From Pectobacterium punjabense (GTDB lineage: Bacteria > Pseudomonadota > Gammaproteobacteria > Enterobacterales > Enterobacteriaceae), in assembly GCF_012427845.1 (NCBI RefSeq), contig NZ_CP038498.1, forward strand, positions 2,790,001 to 2,854,000: a DNA stretch of 64,000 nt. Reading direction: 5' to 3'. Both the position numbers and the translations under genes were made by a program. Of this stretch, positions 11,132-21,061 are shown piece by piece (the first letter of the stretch is position 1; every line of letters begins with the position of its first letter). The notes beneath the pieces were generated by a model that worked only from the letters and a program-made list of their open reading frames with translations, ran no database searches and was not told the DNA's origin.

Positions 11132-11152
11132 TCATGGCCTTTTTTATTAATA

Positions 11153-11167
11153 TGATAATGATTATCA
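11153..11167 (+). promoter_or_regulatory. Perfect Fur box
   Basis: TGATAATGATTATCA is an exact 7-1-7 Fur unit with both arms perfect. It lies 24 nt upstream of the ATG at 11191, between plausible -35 (near 11144) and -10 (near 11168) elements, so iron-loaded Fur should repress the 11191 gene. Confidence 0.88.
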
Positions 11168-11190
11168 TTTAATATTCAGGATCGATAACC

Positions 11191-11592
11191 ATGCTTTCCG
11201 TGAATGCCTGGCTGCACCACCAGATTGACGAATATAAATTTCAGATTCGCGATGCCACTGTTGATTTCTATATGGCGGAAGCTCGTCTGAACCGTCCGGG
11301 AAGTAATATTGATCACTTACGTCGCTTTCATAACGCCTGCATGGACATGGTTGAACTCTGCCTGAGAAATGGCGATGACGACAGCTATCTGCACGCACTG
11401 GTCAAGTTGCACAATCGGCTGATTAAAGAGATCAACAATGAAGGGCGTTGCCACCTTTTTCGAGTGCAAAGTTACTACTTTGCCCGTAACACGCTAAAGT
11501 CGATTTGCCATCAGCTAAGCATGCAAGGTTCATGGGATAAAGCGACCGCCTTTCAGACGGATTTCGTTAAGCGCGTGCCTTTTCTGCCTTAA
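11191..11592 (+). CDS. Fur-controlled protein of unknown function
   Basis: 133-residue protein I do not recognise. It begins MLSVNAWLHHQIDEYKFQIRD, has no signal peptide or membrane segment, and looks mainly helical and soluble with alternating charged and hydrophobic positions. Three cysteines (in HNACMDM, ELCLRN and EGRCHLF, plus SICHQL) and several histidines are scattered without a binding motif. It occupies the place of ydiH in E. coli but does not resemble it. The perfect Fur box just upstream implies expression under iron limitation, diverging from the Suf operon. A role in iron starvation is inference from regulation only. Confidence 0.85.
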   Translation: MLSVNAWLHHQIDEYKFQIRDATVDFYMAEARLNRPGSNIDHLRRFHNACMDMVELCLRNGDDDSYLHALVKLHNRLIKEINNEGRCHLFRVQSYYFARNTLKSICHQLSMQGSWDKATAFQTDFVKRVPFLP

Positions 11593-11601
11593 AGAAAAAC
11601 C

Positions 11602-11628
11602 GAACCAGACCGGCCAGCAGTCTGGTTC
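11602..11628 (-). terminator. menI terminator (shared intergenic hairpin)
   Basis: GAACCAGAC pairs with GTCTGGTTC. On the minus strand it is followed by GGTTTTTCTTT, so it best serves the menI/ydiJ transcript. On the plus strand it may also end the 11191 gene. Confidence 0.75.
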
Positions 11629-11640
11629 AGCATTTCATAT

Positions 11641-12057
11641 TTATGGCGTAATCACCGATGTCGTCAGACGCGAAATACAGCACAGGCGATGTTGATTATC
11701 AAAGATCTCAATCTGCCACACCTGGCTCCGGCGACCAACGTGAAGCGCGCGGCATACGCCCCGTACTTCCCCCTCACGCACGGCTCGCAGGTGATTGGCA
11801 TTGATTTCAAGCCCCACCACCTGCTGATCGCCTTCGGAACACAGATAGCCCGCGACGGACCCCAGTGATTCCGCCAGTACAACAGATGCACCACCGTGCA
11901 GTAAACCAAATGGCTGACGTGTGCGTGAATCCACAGGCATCACCGCTTCCAGAGAGTCCTCAGCAAGACAGGTATAACGAATACCGACATGGCCGACCAT
12001 GCACGTTTGGCTCTGTTGATTAAGCTGCTCCAGTGTAACCTGTCGTTTCCACAGCAT
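11641..12057 (-). CDS. menI: 1,4-dihydroxy-2-naphthoyl-CoA hydrolase (hotdog thioesterase YdiI/MenI)
   Basis: Hydrolyses DHNA-CoA to DHNA in menaquinone synthesis and acts on other aryl and acyl-CoAs. 138 residues, single hotdog domain of the YdiI type. The active-site motif is visible: His54-Gly-Gly in [14 protein letters not shown] with Glu63, the catalytic carboxylate position in E. coli YdiI. The ATG overlaps the ydiJ stop codon in a TGATG junction, so the two genes are translationally coupled. Confidence 0.93.
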   Translation of the reverse strand: MLWKRQVTLEQLNQQSQTCMVGHVGIRYTCLAEDSLEAVMPVDSRTRQPFGLLHGGASVVLAESLGSVAGYLCSEGDQQVVGLEINANHLRAVREGEVRGVCRALHVGRRSQVWQIEIFDNQHRLCCISRLTTSVITP

Positions 12058-15000
12058 CAGAGGATCTCCAATAGGGCCTGTAACGGATGGCGCAATGCGC
12101 GGCCTTCCATACGTTTTACCTGACTACGGCACGAATAACCGGTGGTCAGACAGCGTTTTTGCGGTAATTTCTGCAACACCTGTTGCCAGGATAGCGCATA
12201 AATCCCCTGCGAGTTGGCGAGGTTTTTGGTTTCATGGCCGTAGGTCCCCGCCATGCCGCAACATCCGACGCTAATATTCTCCAGTTTAGCGCCAAAGCGC
12301 GAGAAGATATCAGCCCACTGTTTCGTGCTGATCGGCAACGCGGTCGTTTCCGTACAGTGACCGAGCAGGTACCAGGATTCGCCGGTCGCAGGCTGAGGCG
12401 TGCTGTCTGCCAATGCCGTTACTAGCCATTCATGCACCAGTTGTACCTGAAAATCTCCACGTTTCTCACCCAAAATTTCTCGATATTCGTCGCGGTAGCA
12501 CAGCACCAGCGCCGGATCGACACCTACCATCGGCATCCCCAATTTGGCAACACGATTCAGGAAATCTGCCGTCTTCGACGCCGTTTTGGCAAAACGTTGC
12601 AAGAAACCTTTAATATGCTGTGCCTTCCCGTTCGGAGAGAACGGCAGCAGCACCGGTTTCAGCTTCAGTTTTTCGATCAGATGAACAAAATCTGCCACCA
12701 CCTGCGCATCGTAATAGCTGGTGAACGGGTCCTGTACGATTAACACATACTGCTGGCGCGCCTGCTCCGGTAGCTGTTCCAACTGTTCCAGCGTGGTGTT
12801 AACCCCGCTATGCCCAGCAAACTGCTGGCGCAGCGACGGCGATGACAGCAAGGGCAAATCGACCATACCAATCTGGCTGCGACTCAAGTTATTCAGCAAC
12901 GGCATTTTCAGGAAGAAGTTAAACGTCTTCGGACTACGTGCCATCAACGGCGCATAACTTTCGACACCGGCCACCAGATAGTCACGAACCGGACGCAGAT
13001 AGCGCGTGTGATACAGTTGCAGGAAACGAGAGCGGAATCCCGGCACGTCAATCTTGATAGGGCACTGTGTTGAGCAGGCTTTACACGCCAGACAACCCGA
13101 CATCGCATCTTTAACTTCATGCGAGAAATCGTAATCCCCTTTCTTAGCCTGCCAGGTATTGCGGGTTTTCTGAATAAAGGCGCGTAGGCTCAGCTTTTGC
13201 TGTGGTAAAGCGTTCTCCAAAGCAACCGGGTCGACACCTTGCTCCGCTAACAGGCGTAGCCATTCACGTACCAGCGTTGCACGACCTTTTGGCGAATGAA
13301 TCCGGTTTCCGCTGATTTTCATCGACGGACACATTGGGCTACGCGCATCAAAGTTGAAGCACAATCCGTTGCCGTTGCATTCCATCGCGCCACGGAACGC
13401 GGTGCGAACCGTCAGCGGGATCGTGCGGTCAAATGTGCCGCGCTTAACCGCATCGACTTTCATCATCGGTGCATCGACATCCAACGGCGCACAAATCTTC
13501 CCAGGATTCAGCCGGTTATCAGGGTCGAACGCGGCCTTGATACGACGCAGCTCGGTATACAGTTCCGGTCCAAAAAATTCAGGGCTGTATTCGGCGCGGA
13601 AGCCTTTACCGTGTTCGCCCCACAGCAGACCGCCATATTTGGCCGTCAGCGCGACAATCTGGTCGGAAAGCTGTTTCATCAACATTTCCTGCTGCGGGTC
13701 GCACATGTCCAGCGCCGGGCGAACATGCAGTACCCCGGCATCGACATGACCAAACATACCGTACGTCAGATTGTGGCTATCCAGCAGCGCGCGGAACTCT
13801 TCAATGTAATCAGCCAGATGTTGTGGCGGCACGCAGGTATCTTCCGCAAACGGGATGGGCTTGGCCTGCCCTTTACTGTTTCCCAGCAGCCCGACGGCTT
13901 TCTTGCGCATGGCGTAAATACGTTCGATTCCAGCCAGGTCGTTACAGGTTTGATAGCCAATCACTCCCCCCTCTCCGGTCTCCAGCAGCGTGTCCAGCCG
14001 CTGACATAGCGATTCCACCTGTCCGTTGATCAGCGCTTCGTCATCACCCGCAAACTCAACGATATTCAGGCCAAGCATTTCCTGATTAGGCACATCGGTA
14101 ATCAGTTCACTGACGGAATGCCAGACGATATCTTCACGGGCAAGGTTTAATACCTTGGAATCCACCGTTTCGACGGATAGCGCCTTGGCTTCCACCATGA
14201 ACGGCGCATTGCGCAACGCTGAATTGAAGGAATCGTACTTGATATTGACCAGACGGCGACTCTTCGGCAACGGCGTAATGTCGAGCTTCGCTTCGGTGAT
14301 AAATGCCAGCGTCCCTTCGGCCCCGGTCAGAATACGCGTCAGATCGAAGGTGTGCAGATCGTCGCTGAACACATGGCGCAGGTCATAGCCGGTCAAAAAG
14401 CGGTTCAGCTTAGGGAATTTGTCGATAATCAACGCACGCTGTTCGCGGCAGCGGTGCAGCACCGTGTGGTAAATGCGACCAACGGGAGAATCTTCTTCTG
14501 CTAACTGCTCTGCCAACTCCACCGGCATCGCCTGCGTATCCAGCATCTCGCCGCCCAGCAGTACCGCACGTAGCCCCAGCACATGGTCTGAGGTTTTTCC
14601 GTACACCAGCGAGCCTTGCCCCGATGCATCGGTATTGATCATGCCGCCTAACGTCGCCCGGTTGCTGGTCGACAGTTCAGGCGCAAAGAAATAACCATAA
14701 GGCTTCAGGTACTGGTTGAGTTGATCTTTAATGACGCCAGCTTCAACGCGCACCCACCCTTGCTCAGGGTTGATTTCCAGAATGCGGTTCATATAGCGCG
14801 ACATATCGACCACAATACCGCGATTCAGCGCTTGTCCGTTCGTTCCTGTCCCGCCGCCGCGCGGGGTAAAGGTCAACCCTGAAAAACGCGCCTCGCCCGC
14901 CAGTCGCGACAGGATCGCCACATCGGCAGTTGAACGGGGGAACACCACCGCATCCGGCAAAAGTTGATAGATACTGTTATCCGTCGCCATCGTCAGACGA

Positions 15001-15110
15001 TCGGCGTAATTGGTCGCCGTATCGCCCGTAAATCCGTTTTTCTTTAATGCTTCCAGAAAATTAAGTACCGGCTGGACTAGCCCGGGAGATTGCGTGATCT
15101 GTGGGATCAT
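12057..15110 (-). CDS. ydiJ: FAD-linked oxidase / Fe-S protein YdiJ (D-2-hydroxyacid dehydrogenase family)
   Basis: 1017 residues from the ATG at 15110 ([12 protein letters not shown]), the length of E. coli YdiJ (1018). The longer frame from 15227 adds 39 residues of leader and is rejected. Domains in order are a PCMH-type FAD-binding domain (about 45-270, with [11 protein letters not shown]), an FAD-linked oxidase C-terminal domain (to about 550, [14 protein letters not shown] and [12 protein letters not shown]), a ferredoxin-like 4Fe-4S segment ([12 protein letters not shown], near 660), and a C-terminal cysteine-rich CCG-type domain ([14 protein letters not shown]). The family oxidises D-2-hydroxyacids such as D-2-hydroxyglutarate or D-lactate; the substrate here is not decided by sequence. 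Confidence 0.93.
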   Translation of the reverse strand: MIPQITQSPGLVQPVLNFLEALKKNGFTGDTATNYADRLTMATDNSIYQLLPDAVVFPRSTADVAILSRLAGEARFSGLTFTPRGGGTGTNGQALNRGIVVDMSRYMNRILEINPEQGWVRVEAGVIKDQLNQYLKPYGYFFAPELSTSNRATLGGMINTDASGQGSLVYGKTSDHVLGLRAVLLGGEMLDTQAMPVELAEQLAEEDSPVGRIYHTVLHRCREQRALIIDKFPKLNRFLTGYDLRHVFSDDLHTFDLTRILTGAEGTLAFITEAKLDITPLPKSRRLVNIKYDSFNSALRNAPFMVEAKALSVETVDSKVLNLAREDIVWHSVSELITDVPNQEMLGLNIVEFAGDDEALINGQVESLCQRLDTLLETGEGGVIGYQTCNDLAGIERIYAMRKKAVGLLGNSKGQAKPIPFAEDTCVPPQHLADYIEEFRALLDSHNLTYGMFGHVDAGVLHVRPALDMCDPQQEMLMKQLSDQIVALTAKYGGLLWGEHGKGFRAEYSPEFFGPELYTELRRIKAAFDPDNRLNPGKICAPLDVDAPMMKVDAVKRGTFDRTIPLTVRTAFRGAMECNGNGLCFNFDARSPMCPSMKISGNRIHSPKGRATLVREWLRLLAEQGVDPVALENALPQQKLSLRAFIQKTRNTWQAKKGDYDFSHEVKDAMSGCLACKACSTQCPIKIDVPGFRSRFLQLYHTRYLRPVRDYLVAGVESYAPLMARSPKTFNFFLKMPLLNNLSRSQIGMVDLPLLSSPSLRQQFAGHSGVNTTLEQLEQLPEQARQQYVLIVQDPFTSYYDAQVVADFVHLIEKLKLKPVLLPFSPNGKAQHIKGFLQRFAKTASKTADFLNRVAKLGMPMVGVDPALVLCYRDEYREILGEKRGDFQVQLVHEWLVTALADSTPQPATGESWYLLGHCTETTALPISTKQWADIFSRFGAKLENISVGCCGMAGTYGHETKNLANSQGIYALSWQQVLQKLPQKRCLTTGYSCRSQVKRMEGRALRHPLQALLEIL

Positions 15111-15528
15111 TATTTTTTGACCCTGTCCGTACATGATGTGTTTGCCAATATGTCGTGATATGCCTGTGAAGAGTGGTATATAGCCTAATGTCGATCGGTT
15201 AAGCACCGAGATACACGGAGCGACCACGGGGCGAGATCTCCCTGCGGGAATCTCATCCCCGTGTTTCTCCTAAAATAGGACTTAAGTGACCCGCTATGCT
15301 ATAGCCGTTCTTTCATCGGGGACATCACGTTTTATCACATTTCGCAATCGTGTGCGCTCCCAGAACGGCAAAAACATACAGCATGTTGGTTAACCGCTGT
15401 TTCACCAACAAAATGTTCAACGCGCTGTCAAAACACCCGGAAATATCTCATGATGACATGGTGACTATACTGTGCCGCCCACACTACCTCACCTTCAGCC
15501 TTTTCTTTTGCTATTGAGGAACGATTCG
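15111..15528. other. ydiJ-ydiK divergent intergenic region
   Basis: 418 bp with no convincing gene. It must hold two divergent promoters. A strong imperfect hairpin lies at 15225-15263: CACGGGG and GAGAT on the left pair with ATCTC and CCCCGTG on the right. A smaller hairpin (TGTTGGT with ACCAACA) spans 15384-15410. No operator was recognised. Confidence 0.6.
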
Positions 15529-16647
15529 TTGAGCAAATATTCCCAGCCACCACGATTTGATCTGGCCAGAAACCTGTTCAGTCTGGTGTTTATTACCATC
15601 ATGATTATTGCCTGCTTTTGGGTGGTACAACCTTTTATTTTGGGATTCGCCTGGGCATGTATGGTGGTGATTGCCACCTGGCCGATGCTGATCAAATTTC
15701 AGGCACTACTCTGGGGGCGGCGCTCTCTGGCGGTGCTCGTCATGACGTTTCTGCTCATCCTGCTATTTGTTGTGCCGATTGCCGTTCTCGTCAGCAGCGT
15801 AGTGGATAACAGCTCGGCACTCATGAGTTGGGGAGCCAGACAGGAAAACTTTTCGCCACCGACGCTAGAGTGGCTGGCATCAATCCCTGTCGTGGGAGAA
15901 AAATTGTTCAACAGCTGGCAGGCGCTGCTGCAAAGCGGCGGCAGTGGTCTGTTTGCCAAAGTACAGCCCTATTTTGGTAAAACCGCGACCTGGCTGGTTG
16001 CACAGGCGGCGCATGTCGGGCGCTTTCTGATGCACTGCTCTCTGATGCTTATCTTCAGCGCCCTGCTGTATTACAAAGGTGAAGCCGTCGCGAAAGCCGT
16101 GAGACATTTCGCTATCCGACTGGGGCAAGAGCGCGGCGATGCCGCCGTGATCCTGGCAGCGCAGTCCATTCGGGCCGTCGCGCTGGGTGTGGTGGTAACG
16201 GCTATCGTGCAGTCGGTACTAGGCGGAATTGGTTTGGGGTTATCGGGCATTCCCTACACCACCCTATTAACCGTTCTGATGTTCCTGTGTTGTCTGGCGC
16301 AATTGGGGCCGCTCCCCGTGCTTATCCCTGCCATTATCTGGCTGTATTGGACGGGGGATACCACCTGGGGCACCATCCTGCTGGTCTGGAGCTGTGTCGT
16401 TGGAACAATTGATAACGTTATTCGTCCGATGCTGATCAGGATGGGTGCCGATCTTCCGATGTTGCTGATTCTTTCCGGTGTAATTGGTGGATTGCTGGCG
16501 TTTGGCATGATAGGCCTGTTTATTGGACCAGTCGTCCTCGCCGTTTCCTATCGTCTGCTGTTTGCCTGGATGCGTGAAATCCCCGAACCACAGAGCATCC
16601 TGCCCGTTAGCACCACCAAGACATCAAATAAAGAATCCTCACAGTAA
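15529..16647 (+). CDS. ydiK: AI-2E family transporter-like membrane protein YdiK
   Basis: Inner membrane protein of the AI-2E/PerM-like family (PF01594), transport substrate unknown. A TTG start at 15529 is chosen because TGAGGA lies about 10 nt upstream and the 372-residue product then matches E. coli YdiK (370). The frame from 15472 adds residues without family similarity. Hydrophobic segments include the opening pair (FSLVFITIMIIACFWVV, FAWACMVVIATW), LAVLVMTFLLILLFVVPIAV, and a C-terminal cluster including LLILSGVIGGLLAFGMIGLFIGP, typical of the family. It precedes rprA as in E. coli. Confidence 0.88.
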   Translation: MSKYSQPPRFDLARNLFSLVFITIMIIACFWVVQPFILGFAWACMVVIATWPMLIKFQALLWGRRSLAVLVMTFLLILLFVVPIAVLVSSVVDNSSALMSWGARQENFSPPTLEWLASIPVVGEKLFNSWQALLQSGGSGLFAKVQPYFGKTATWLVAQAAHVGRFLMHCSLMLIFSALLYYKGEAVAKAVRHFAIRLGQERGDAAVILAAQSIRAVALGVVVTAIVQSVLGGIGLGLSGIPYTTLLTVLMFLCCLAQLGPLPVLIPAIIWLYWTGDTTWGTILLVWSCVVGTIDNVIRPMLIRMGADLPMLLILSGVIGGLLAFGMIGLFIGPVVLAVSYRLLFAWMREIPEPQSILPVSTTKTSNKESSQ

Positions 16648-16881
16648 GCAACGCCTTTTCATCCCGTGGGTGGTGCTGACCACCCACCCATTCCTCACGC
16701 TCAATCTTGCTTCGTCTCTATTACTCCTTTATCTATTTTTCAATAGGTAAAAATAGCTAATGATTGGCCCTCTATTCTTAGGGATTAGTCCTAAAAATTT
16801 TGATATCATTTCTCTAATGCATCAATATTATTGACAATATAAAAACTCTGAGGGGTCGACTCTTAAAATATAATTAACTAT

Positions 16882-16895
16882 TAGGATGATTCTTA
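16882..16895 (+). promoter_or_regulatory. RcsB(A) box upstream of rprA
   Basis: TAGGATGATTCTTA, reverse complement TAAGAATCATCCTA, fits the RcsAB consensus TAAGAATATTCCTA with two central changes. It is centred roughly 45 nt upstream of the estimated rprA start, as expected for RcsB activation of rprA in E. coli. Confidence 0.78.
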
Positions 16896-16929
16896 ATGAC
16901 GAAATAAGGCATTATCCATAGGATAAATA

Positions 16930-17040
16930 CCGGAGCTGGTATTAACCTACTGTTTGTCAATGAGGTTTCCTCCTCGTCAGAGTTAGTAACGAATTGCTGT
17001 GTGTAGTCTTTGCCCATCCCCTGAGATGGGCCTTTTTTTT
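16930..17040 (+). ncRNA. rprA: Small regulatory RNA RprA
   Basis: Hfq-dependent sRNA that activates rpoS translation. The 3' part from about 16989 (AACGAATTGCTGTGTGTAG followed by TCTTTGCCCATC) is nearly identical to E. coli RprA. It ends in the terminator GCCCATCCCCTGAGATGGGCC plus T run (17011-17040). The location between ydiK and the next gene matches E. coli, and an RcsB box lies upstream. The 5' half is diverged, so the start near 16930 is estimated from the E. coli length of about 105 nt. The rest of 16648-16929 holds only an imperfect hairpin after ydiK (16666-16687) and AT-rich DNA. Confidence 0.9.
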
Positions 17041-17132
17041 CCTTTCATTTCTCTTCCATTCCATTACGCCTTATTGCTTTTTTGTTACTCTCCTGTCAGC
17101 AACCCCTCAGTTCAGTTTTTCAGGAGTTTTTC

Positions 17133-18179
17133 ATGAAGCCTCTCGCCGCGAAGAGATTACTACTCTGTGGCTTATTCAGCCTTTTGACAGCATGCGATAA
17201 TCCAACGTCTACAGCAGAACGCCCTTTATTGACCATCGAAGGTAAAACCATGGGGACGTTCTACAGCGTAAAAATTAGTGGCGCTATCAGCGAAGATAAG
17301 ACACAGCTACAACGGGAAATCGATGCGCTGCTGGAGCAGGCCAATAATGATATTTCCACCTACCGTGACGATTCAGTGCTATCGCGTTTTAACCAGTATC
17401 GGGGAACCGATCCACAGCCCATCAGCAATGGCATGGCGGATATCATTCTGGCTGCACTGCGTATCGGTAAAGCCACTGGCGGCGCGATGGATATCACCGT
17501 CGGCCCATTAGTTAATCTCTGGGGATTTGGTCCACAGAAGCAGCCGATACACATTCCCAGCCAACAGCAGATTGATTTAGCACGGCAAAACGTCGGATTA
17601 CGCCATCTGACACTGATCGGCGATGAAAAAGGAGAATGGATTCAGAAAGATCTCCCAGATTTATACGTCGACCTCTCCACCTTAGGTGAAGGCTACGGCG
17701 CAGACGTTCTCGCACAACTGATGACGCGTAAAGGGATTACCAATTATCTGGTTTCCGTCGGCGGCGCGATTTCCAGTCGTGGCGTTAATGCCGAAGGAAC
17801 GCCATGGCGCGTGGCGATTCAGAAACCCACCGACCAGGAAAATGCGGCACAGGCGGCCGTGAATTTGCAGGGTTATGCGATCAGTACCTCCGGCAGCTAT
17901 CGGAATTACTTTGAGGAAGGCAGCAAGCGCTATTCTCATGTCATCGATCCCGAAACAGGAAGACCGATTACCCACCAGTTGGTTTCTGCCACCGTGATTG
18001 CGCCGACCGCGTTGGAAGCGGATGGCTGGGATACGGGTTTAATGGTGCTGGGAACTGAAAAAGCGTTGAAGCTAGCAGAGCAGCAAGGGCTTGCGGTTTA
18101 TCTGATTACCAAAACGGATAAGGGCTTTAGCGCAGTAATGACGCCACAGTTTAAATCCTTCCTGATTGCGGCACCGTGA
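17133..18179 (+). CDS. apbE: FAD:protein FMN transferase ApbE (lipoprotein)
   Basis: Periplasmic flavin transferase that attaches FMN covalently to threonines of target proteins such as NqrB/NqrC and RnfG/RnfD subunits. 348 residues from the ATG at 17133 with RBS CAGGAG. A lipoprotein signal peptide ends LLTA-Cys21. Family motifs in order are GKTMGTFYSVK, DDSVLSRFNQY, GGAMDITVGPLVNLWGFGP, YVDLSTLGEGYGAD, STSGSYRNYFEEG, YSHVIDPETGRPI and the metal-binding EADGWDTGLMVLG. Close full-length match to E. coli ApbE. It stands alone between rprA and ppsA, away from any visible nqr or rnf genes. Confidence 0.95.
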   Translation: MKPLAAKRLLLCGLFSLLTACDNPTSTAERPLLTIEGKTMGTFYSVKISGAISEDKTQLQREIDALLEQANNDISTYRDDSVLSRFNQYRGTDPQPISNGMADIILAALRIGKATGGAMDITVGPLVNLWGFGPQKQPIHIPSQQQIDLARQNVGLRHLTLIGDEKGEWIQKDLPDLYVDLSTLGEGYGADVLAQLMTRKGITNYLVSVGGAISSRGVNAEGTPWRVAIQKPTDQENAAQAAVNLQGYAISTSGSYRNYFEEGSKRYSHVIDPETGRPITHQLVSATVIAPTALEADGWDTGLMVLGTEKALKLAEQQGLAVYLITKTDKGFSAVMTPQFKSFLIAAP

Positions 18180-18268
18180 TTTTCAGCACAGCTTGCGATC
18201 AGCGGCGGTCGAGCGGTGGTAATGGATAGATCGTAAAGACGCTGTGAATACATCCCTGTACGCTCGGA

Positions 18269-18288
18269 TTGCGCCATCCATGGCGCAA
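18269..18288 (+). terminator. Hairpin after apbE, possible terminator
   Basis: TTGCGCCA pairs with TGGCGCAA over a 4-nt loop, about 90 nt past the apbE stop. No clean T run follows (ACGCTTTACTCTTC), so it may be only a stabilising stem. A second small stem, TGCCTGAT with ATCAGGCA at 18346-18369, lies just past the ppsA stop on the opposite strand. Confidence 0.45.
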
Positions 18289-18382
18289 ACGCTTTACTCT
18301 TCTATTCCATTACCACCGTTTTCATTCTGTGAATACTGTTTCAGTTGCCTGATGATTATATATCAGGCATTCACCGTACTAA

Positions 18383-20761
18383 TTACTTGTGCTCAGCCAG
18401 ATTCAGCCAGGTTTGCACCACGGTATCCGGGTTAAGCGACAGGCTATCGATGCCCTGTTCCATCAGCCAGACCGCGAAATCTTCATGGTCTGATGGGCCT
18501 TGTCCGCAAATACCGACGTATTTACCCTGTTTCTTAGCGGCCTTGATCGCCATCGACAGCAGCGCTTTCACAGCATCGTTGCGTTCGTCAAACAGCGACG
18601 ATACCACGCCGGAGTCGCGATCCAGCCCCAACGCCAGCTGCGTCATGTCGTTTGAACCGATGGAGAAACCATCAAAGTGTTGCAGGAATTCATCAGCCAA
18701 CAGCGCATTGGACGGAATTTCGCACATCATGATGATTTTCAATCCGTCTTCGCCACGGCGCAGCCCCTGATTCGCCAGTTCGGCAATCACCGCTTCCGCT
18801 TGCGCCACGGTACGAACGAATGGGATCATGATTTCTACGTTCTTCAGACCCATCACGTTACGCACGCGTTTGACCGCTTCACACTCCAGCGCAAAGCAGG
18901 CTTTGAAGTCCGGCGACACGTAGCGACCCGCACCGCGAAAGCCCAGCATCGGGTTCTCTTCTTCCGGCTCATAGCGCTCGCCACCAACCAGATTAGCGTA
19001 CTCGTTCGATTTAAAATCGGACAGACGGACGATGACACGCTTCGGTGCGAATGCCGCTGCCAGCGTCGCAATCCCTTCCGTCAGACGGCCTACATAGAAT
19101 TCCACCGGATCGTCGAAGCCCTGCATCAGCGTTTTGATTTCGCGTTGCAGCTCCGGGGTTTGCTGATCGAATTCCAGCAGCGCTCGCGGATGCACGCCAA
19201 TCATCCGGTTGATGATGAATTCCAGACGCGCCAGACCGACGCCATCGTTTGGCAGGCAGGCAAAATCAAACGCGCGGTCAGGGTTACCCACGTTCATCAT
19301 GATTTTCAGCGGCAGAGCTGGCATTTCATCAATCTGTGAACTCTTCACGGAGAAATCCAGTAGATCCTGATACACATAGCCCGTGTCGCCTTCCGCACAG
19401 GAAACGGTGACTTTTTGCCCTTTGCGCAAACGCTCGGTCGCATCGCCGCAGCCCACCACGGCCGGGATGCCCAACTCACGGGCGATAATCGCCGCATGGC
19501 AGGTACGTCCGCCGCGATTGGTCACAATCGCCGCCGCCTTCTTCATGATCGGTTCCCAGTCCGGGTCGGTCATGTCGGTAACCAGTACATCGCCTGCGTT
19601 GATCAGGTGCATCTCGCTGATGTCCTGAATCACTTTGACTTCACCCGCACCGATGCGGTGACCGATCGCACGGCCTTCCACCAGCACCGTGCCGCTGGCT
19701 GGCAGGTGGTAACGCTCCATCACCTGACCGTTGGAACGCACCGTTTCCGGGCGCGCCTGCACGATATAGAGTTTGCCAGTGTGACCATCTTTCGCCCACT
19801 CGATGTCCATCGGGCGACCATAGTGTTTCTCAATCAGCAATGCCTGACGCGCCAGCGCCTGCACCTCGTCGTCCGTCAGGCTGAAACGCGCCGTTTGTTC
19901 TGTCGGCACATCTTCAATCCGCACCTGCTTGCCATGTTCCTGACTCGCGGCATACACCATACGGATTTTTTTCGATCCCATATTACGGCGCACAATCGCA
20001 GGTTTGTTGTTCTGCAAGGTCGGCTTGTGAACATAGAACTCGTCCGGGTTCACCGCCCCCTGCACCACCATTTCGCCCAAACCGTAAGCCGAAGTAATGA
20101 ACACCACCTGATCAAAACCAGATTCGGTATCAATGGTAAACATCACGCCCGCCGAGGCCAGATCGGAGCGCACCATGCGCTGCACACCCGCCGACAACGC
20201 CACGCCACGGTGGTCATACCCCTGATGCACGCGATAGGAGATAGCGCGATCGTTAAACAGCGACGCAAATACGTGCTTCACCGCGACCATCACCGCATCA
20301 ATGCCCTGCACGTTCAGGAAGGTTTCCTGTTGGCCGGCAAAAGACGCATCCGGCATATCTTCCGCCGTGGCAGAAGAACGCACCGCAAATGAAGCCTCTT
20401 TTTCACCCTCAGCCAGTTGCTGATAGGCATCACTGATTGCCTTCTCCAGTTCTGGCTGGAACGGCGTATCAATAATCCACTGGCGAATCTGCGCACCCGC
20501 GCTGGCCAGTTGGCTCAGATCGTCAATATCGGTGCGGTCGAGCAGCTCATAAATGCGCTGATTGATCCCGCTTTGATTAAGAAAATCATTAAACGCCTGC
20601 GCCGTTGTCGCAAAACCGTTGGGAACGGCTACGCCCAAATCTGAAAGGTTGGTGATCATTTCACCCAAAGAGGCATTTTTGCCCCCTACCCTTTCAACAT
20701 CGTGCATACCGAGCTGGTTATACCAAAGGACATTACGCAAATCAGGGCCGTTATTGGACAT
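18383..20761 (-). CDS. ppsA: Phosphoenolpyruvate synthase
   Basis: Gluconeogenic enzyme: pyruvate + ATP + water to PEP + AMP + phosphate. 792 residues from the ATG at 20761 ([18 protein letters not shown]), identical in length to E. coli; an ATG seven codons upstream lacks support. N-terminal ATP-grasp-like domain ([31 protein letters not shown]), central swivelling domain with catalytic histidine in [15 protein letters not shown], and C-terminal PEP-utilising TIM barrel ([48 protein letters not shown]). It diverges from its own post-translational regulator ppsR. Confidence 0.98.
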   Translation of the reverse strand: MSNNGPDLRNVLWYNQLGMHDVERVGGKNASLGEMITNLSDLGVAVPNGFATTAQAFNDFLNQSGINQRIYELLDRTDIDDLSQLASAGAQIRQWIIDTPFQPELEKAISDAYQQLAEGEKEASFAVRSSATAEDMPDASFAGQQETFLNVQGIDAVMVAVKHVFASLFNDRAISYRVHQGYDHRGVALSAGVQRMVRSDLASAGVMFTIDTESGFDQVVFITSAYGLGEMVVQGAVNPDEFYVHKPTLQNNKPAIVRRNMGSKKIRMVYAASQEHGKQVRIEDVPTEQTARFSLTDDEVQALARQALLIEKHYGRPMDIEWAKDGHTGKLYIVQARPETVRSNGQVMERYHLPASGTVLVEGRAIGHRIGAGEVKVIQDISEMHLINAGDVLVTDMTDPDWEPIMKKAAAIVTNRGGRTCHAAIIARELGIPAVVGCGDATERLRKGQKVTVSCAEGDTGYVYQDLLDFSVKSSQIDEMPALPLKIMMNVGNPDRAFDFACLPNDGVGLARLEFIINRMIGVHPRALLEFDQQTPELQREIKTLMQGFDDPVEFYVGRLTEGIATLAAAFAPKRVIVRLSDFKSNEYANLVGGERYEPEEENPMLGFRGAGRYVSPDFKACFALECEAVKRVRNVMGLKNVEIMIPFVRTVAQAEAVIAELANQGLRRGEDGLKIIMMCEIPSNALLADEFLQHFDGFSIGSNDMTQLALGLDRDSGVVSSLFDERNDAVKALLSMAIKAAKKQGKYVGICGQGPSDHEDFAVWLMEQGIDSLSLNPDTVVQTWLNLAEHK

Positions 20762-20862
20762 CGAAAATAATCCTTTCTGCATACAATTAGGGTATGAAAG
20801 AGTTCGGTTGAGAATCGCCTCAACGCAATCAGGTTAGCATAGCGTTTTGATGAACATGGACA

Positions 20863-20878
20863 GGTGAATCGATCAACC
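20863..20878. promoter_or_regulatory. Candidate Cra site between ppsA and ppsR
   Basis: GGTGAATCGATCAACC is a near-palindrome resembling the Cra operator, about 100 nt upstream of ppsA. Cra activates ppsA in E. coli from an upstream site. The match is imperfect on one arm. The remainder of the 300-bp gap is AT-rich and shows nothing else. Confidence 0.45.
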
Positions 20879-21061
20879 TATGAAAAAAAACTGATTTCAT
20901 GGTGAATGATTGCCTAACACGGTAAAAATCCAATATCGTAGAAGATTAGCATTCTTTATCATAAAGATAATGAAATGGTGTTTTAATAAAAGTATTCGTA
21001 AAACACAATTTTTGACGAGGTTAAGGTGTTCGAACTGTCGGAAATATCATCAGGAGGTTAT

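Larger units (their letters stand above)
10765..11190. promoter_or_regulatory. Divergent iron-responsive control region between sufA and the 11191 gene
   Basis: 426 bp holding control signals for two diverging units. On the sufA side a TGATAAT half (10821-10827) begins an imperfect Fur-like element at 10821-10835, about 60 nt upstream of the sufA ATG, and ACCAG/CTGGT can form a small hairpin near 10789-10805. A weaker AT-rich Fur-like element lies near 11012-11033. A 19-codon ORF sits at 11072-11131, and a perfect Fur box at 11153-11167 controls the rightward gene. I could not place OxyR or IscR sites with confidence. Confidence 0.6.

Noticed and set aside
19415..20392. 325-codon open frame antisense to ppsA
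   Set aside because: Composition (His-, Arg-rich) is that of a reverse-strand shadow of ppsA; no motif recognised.
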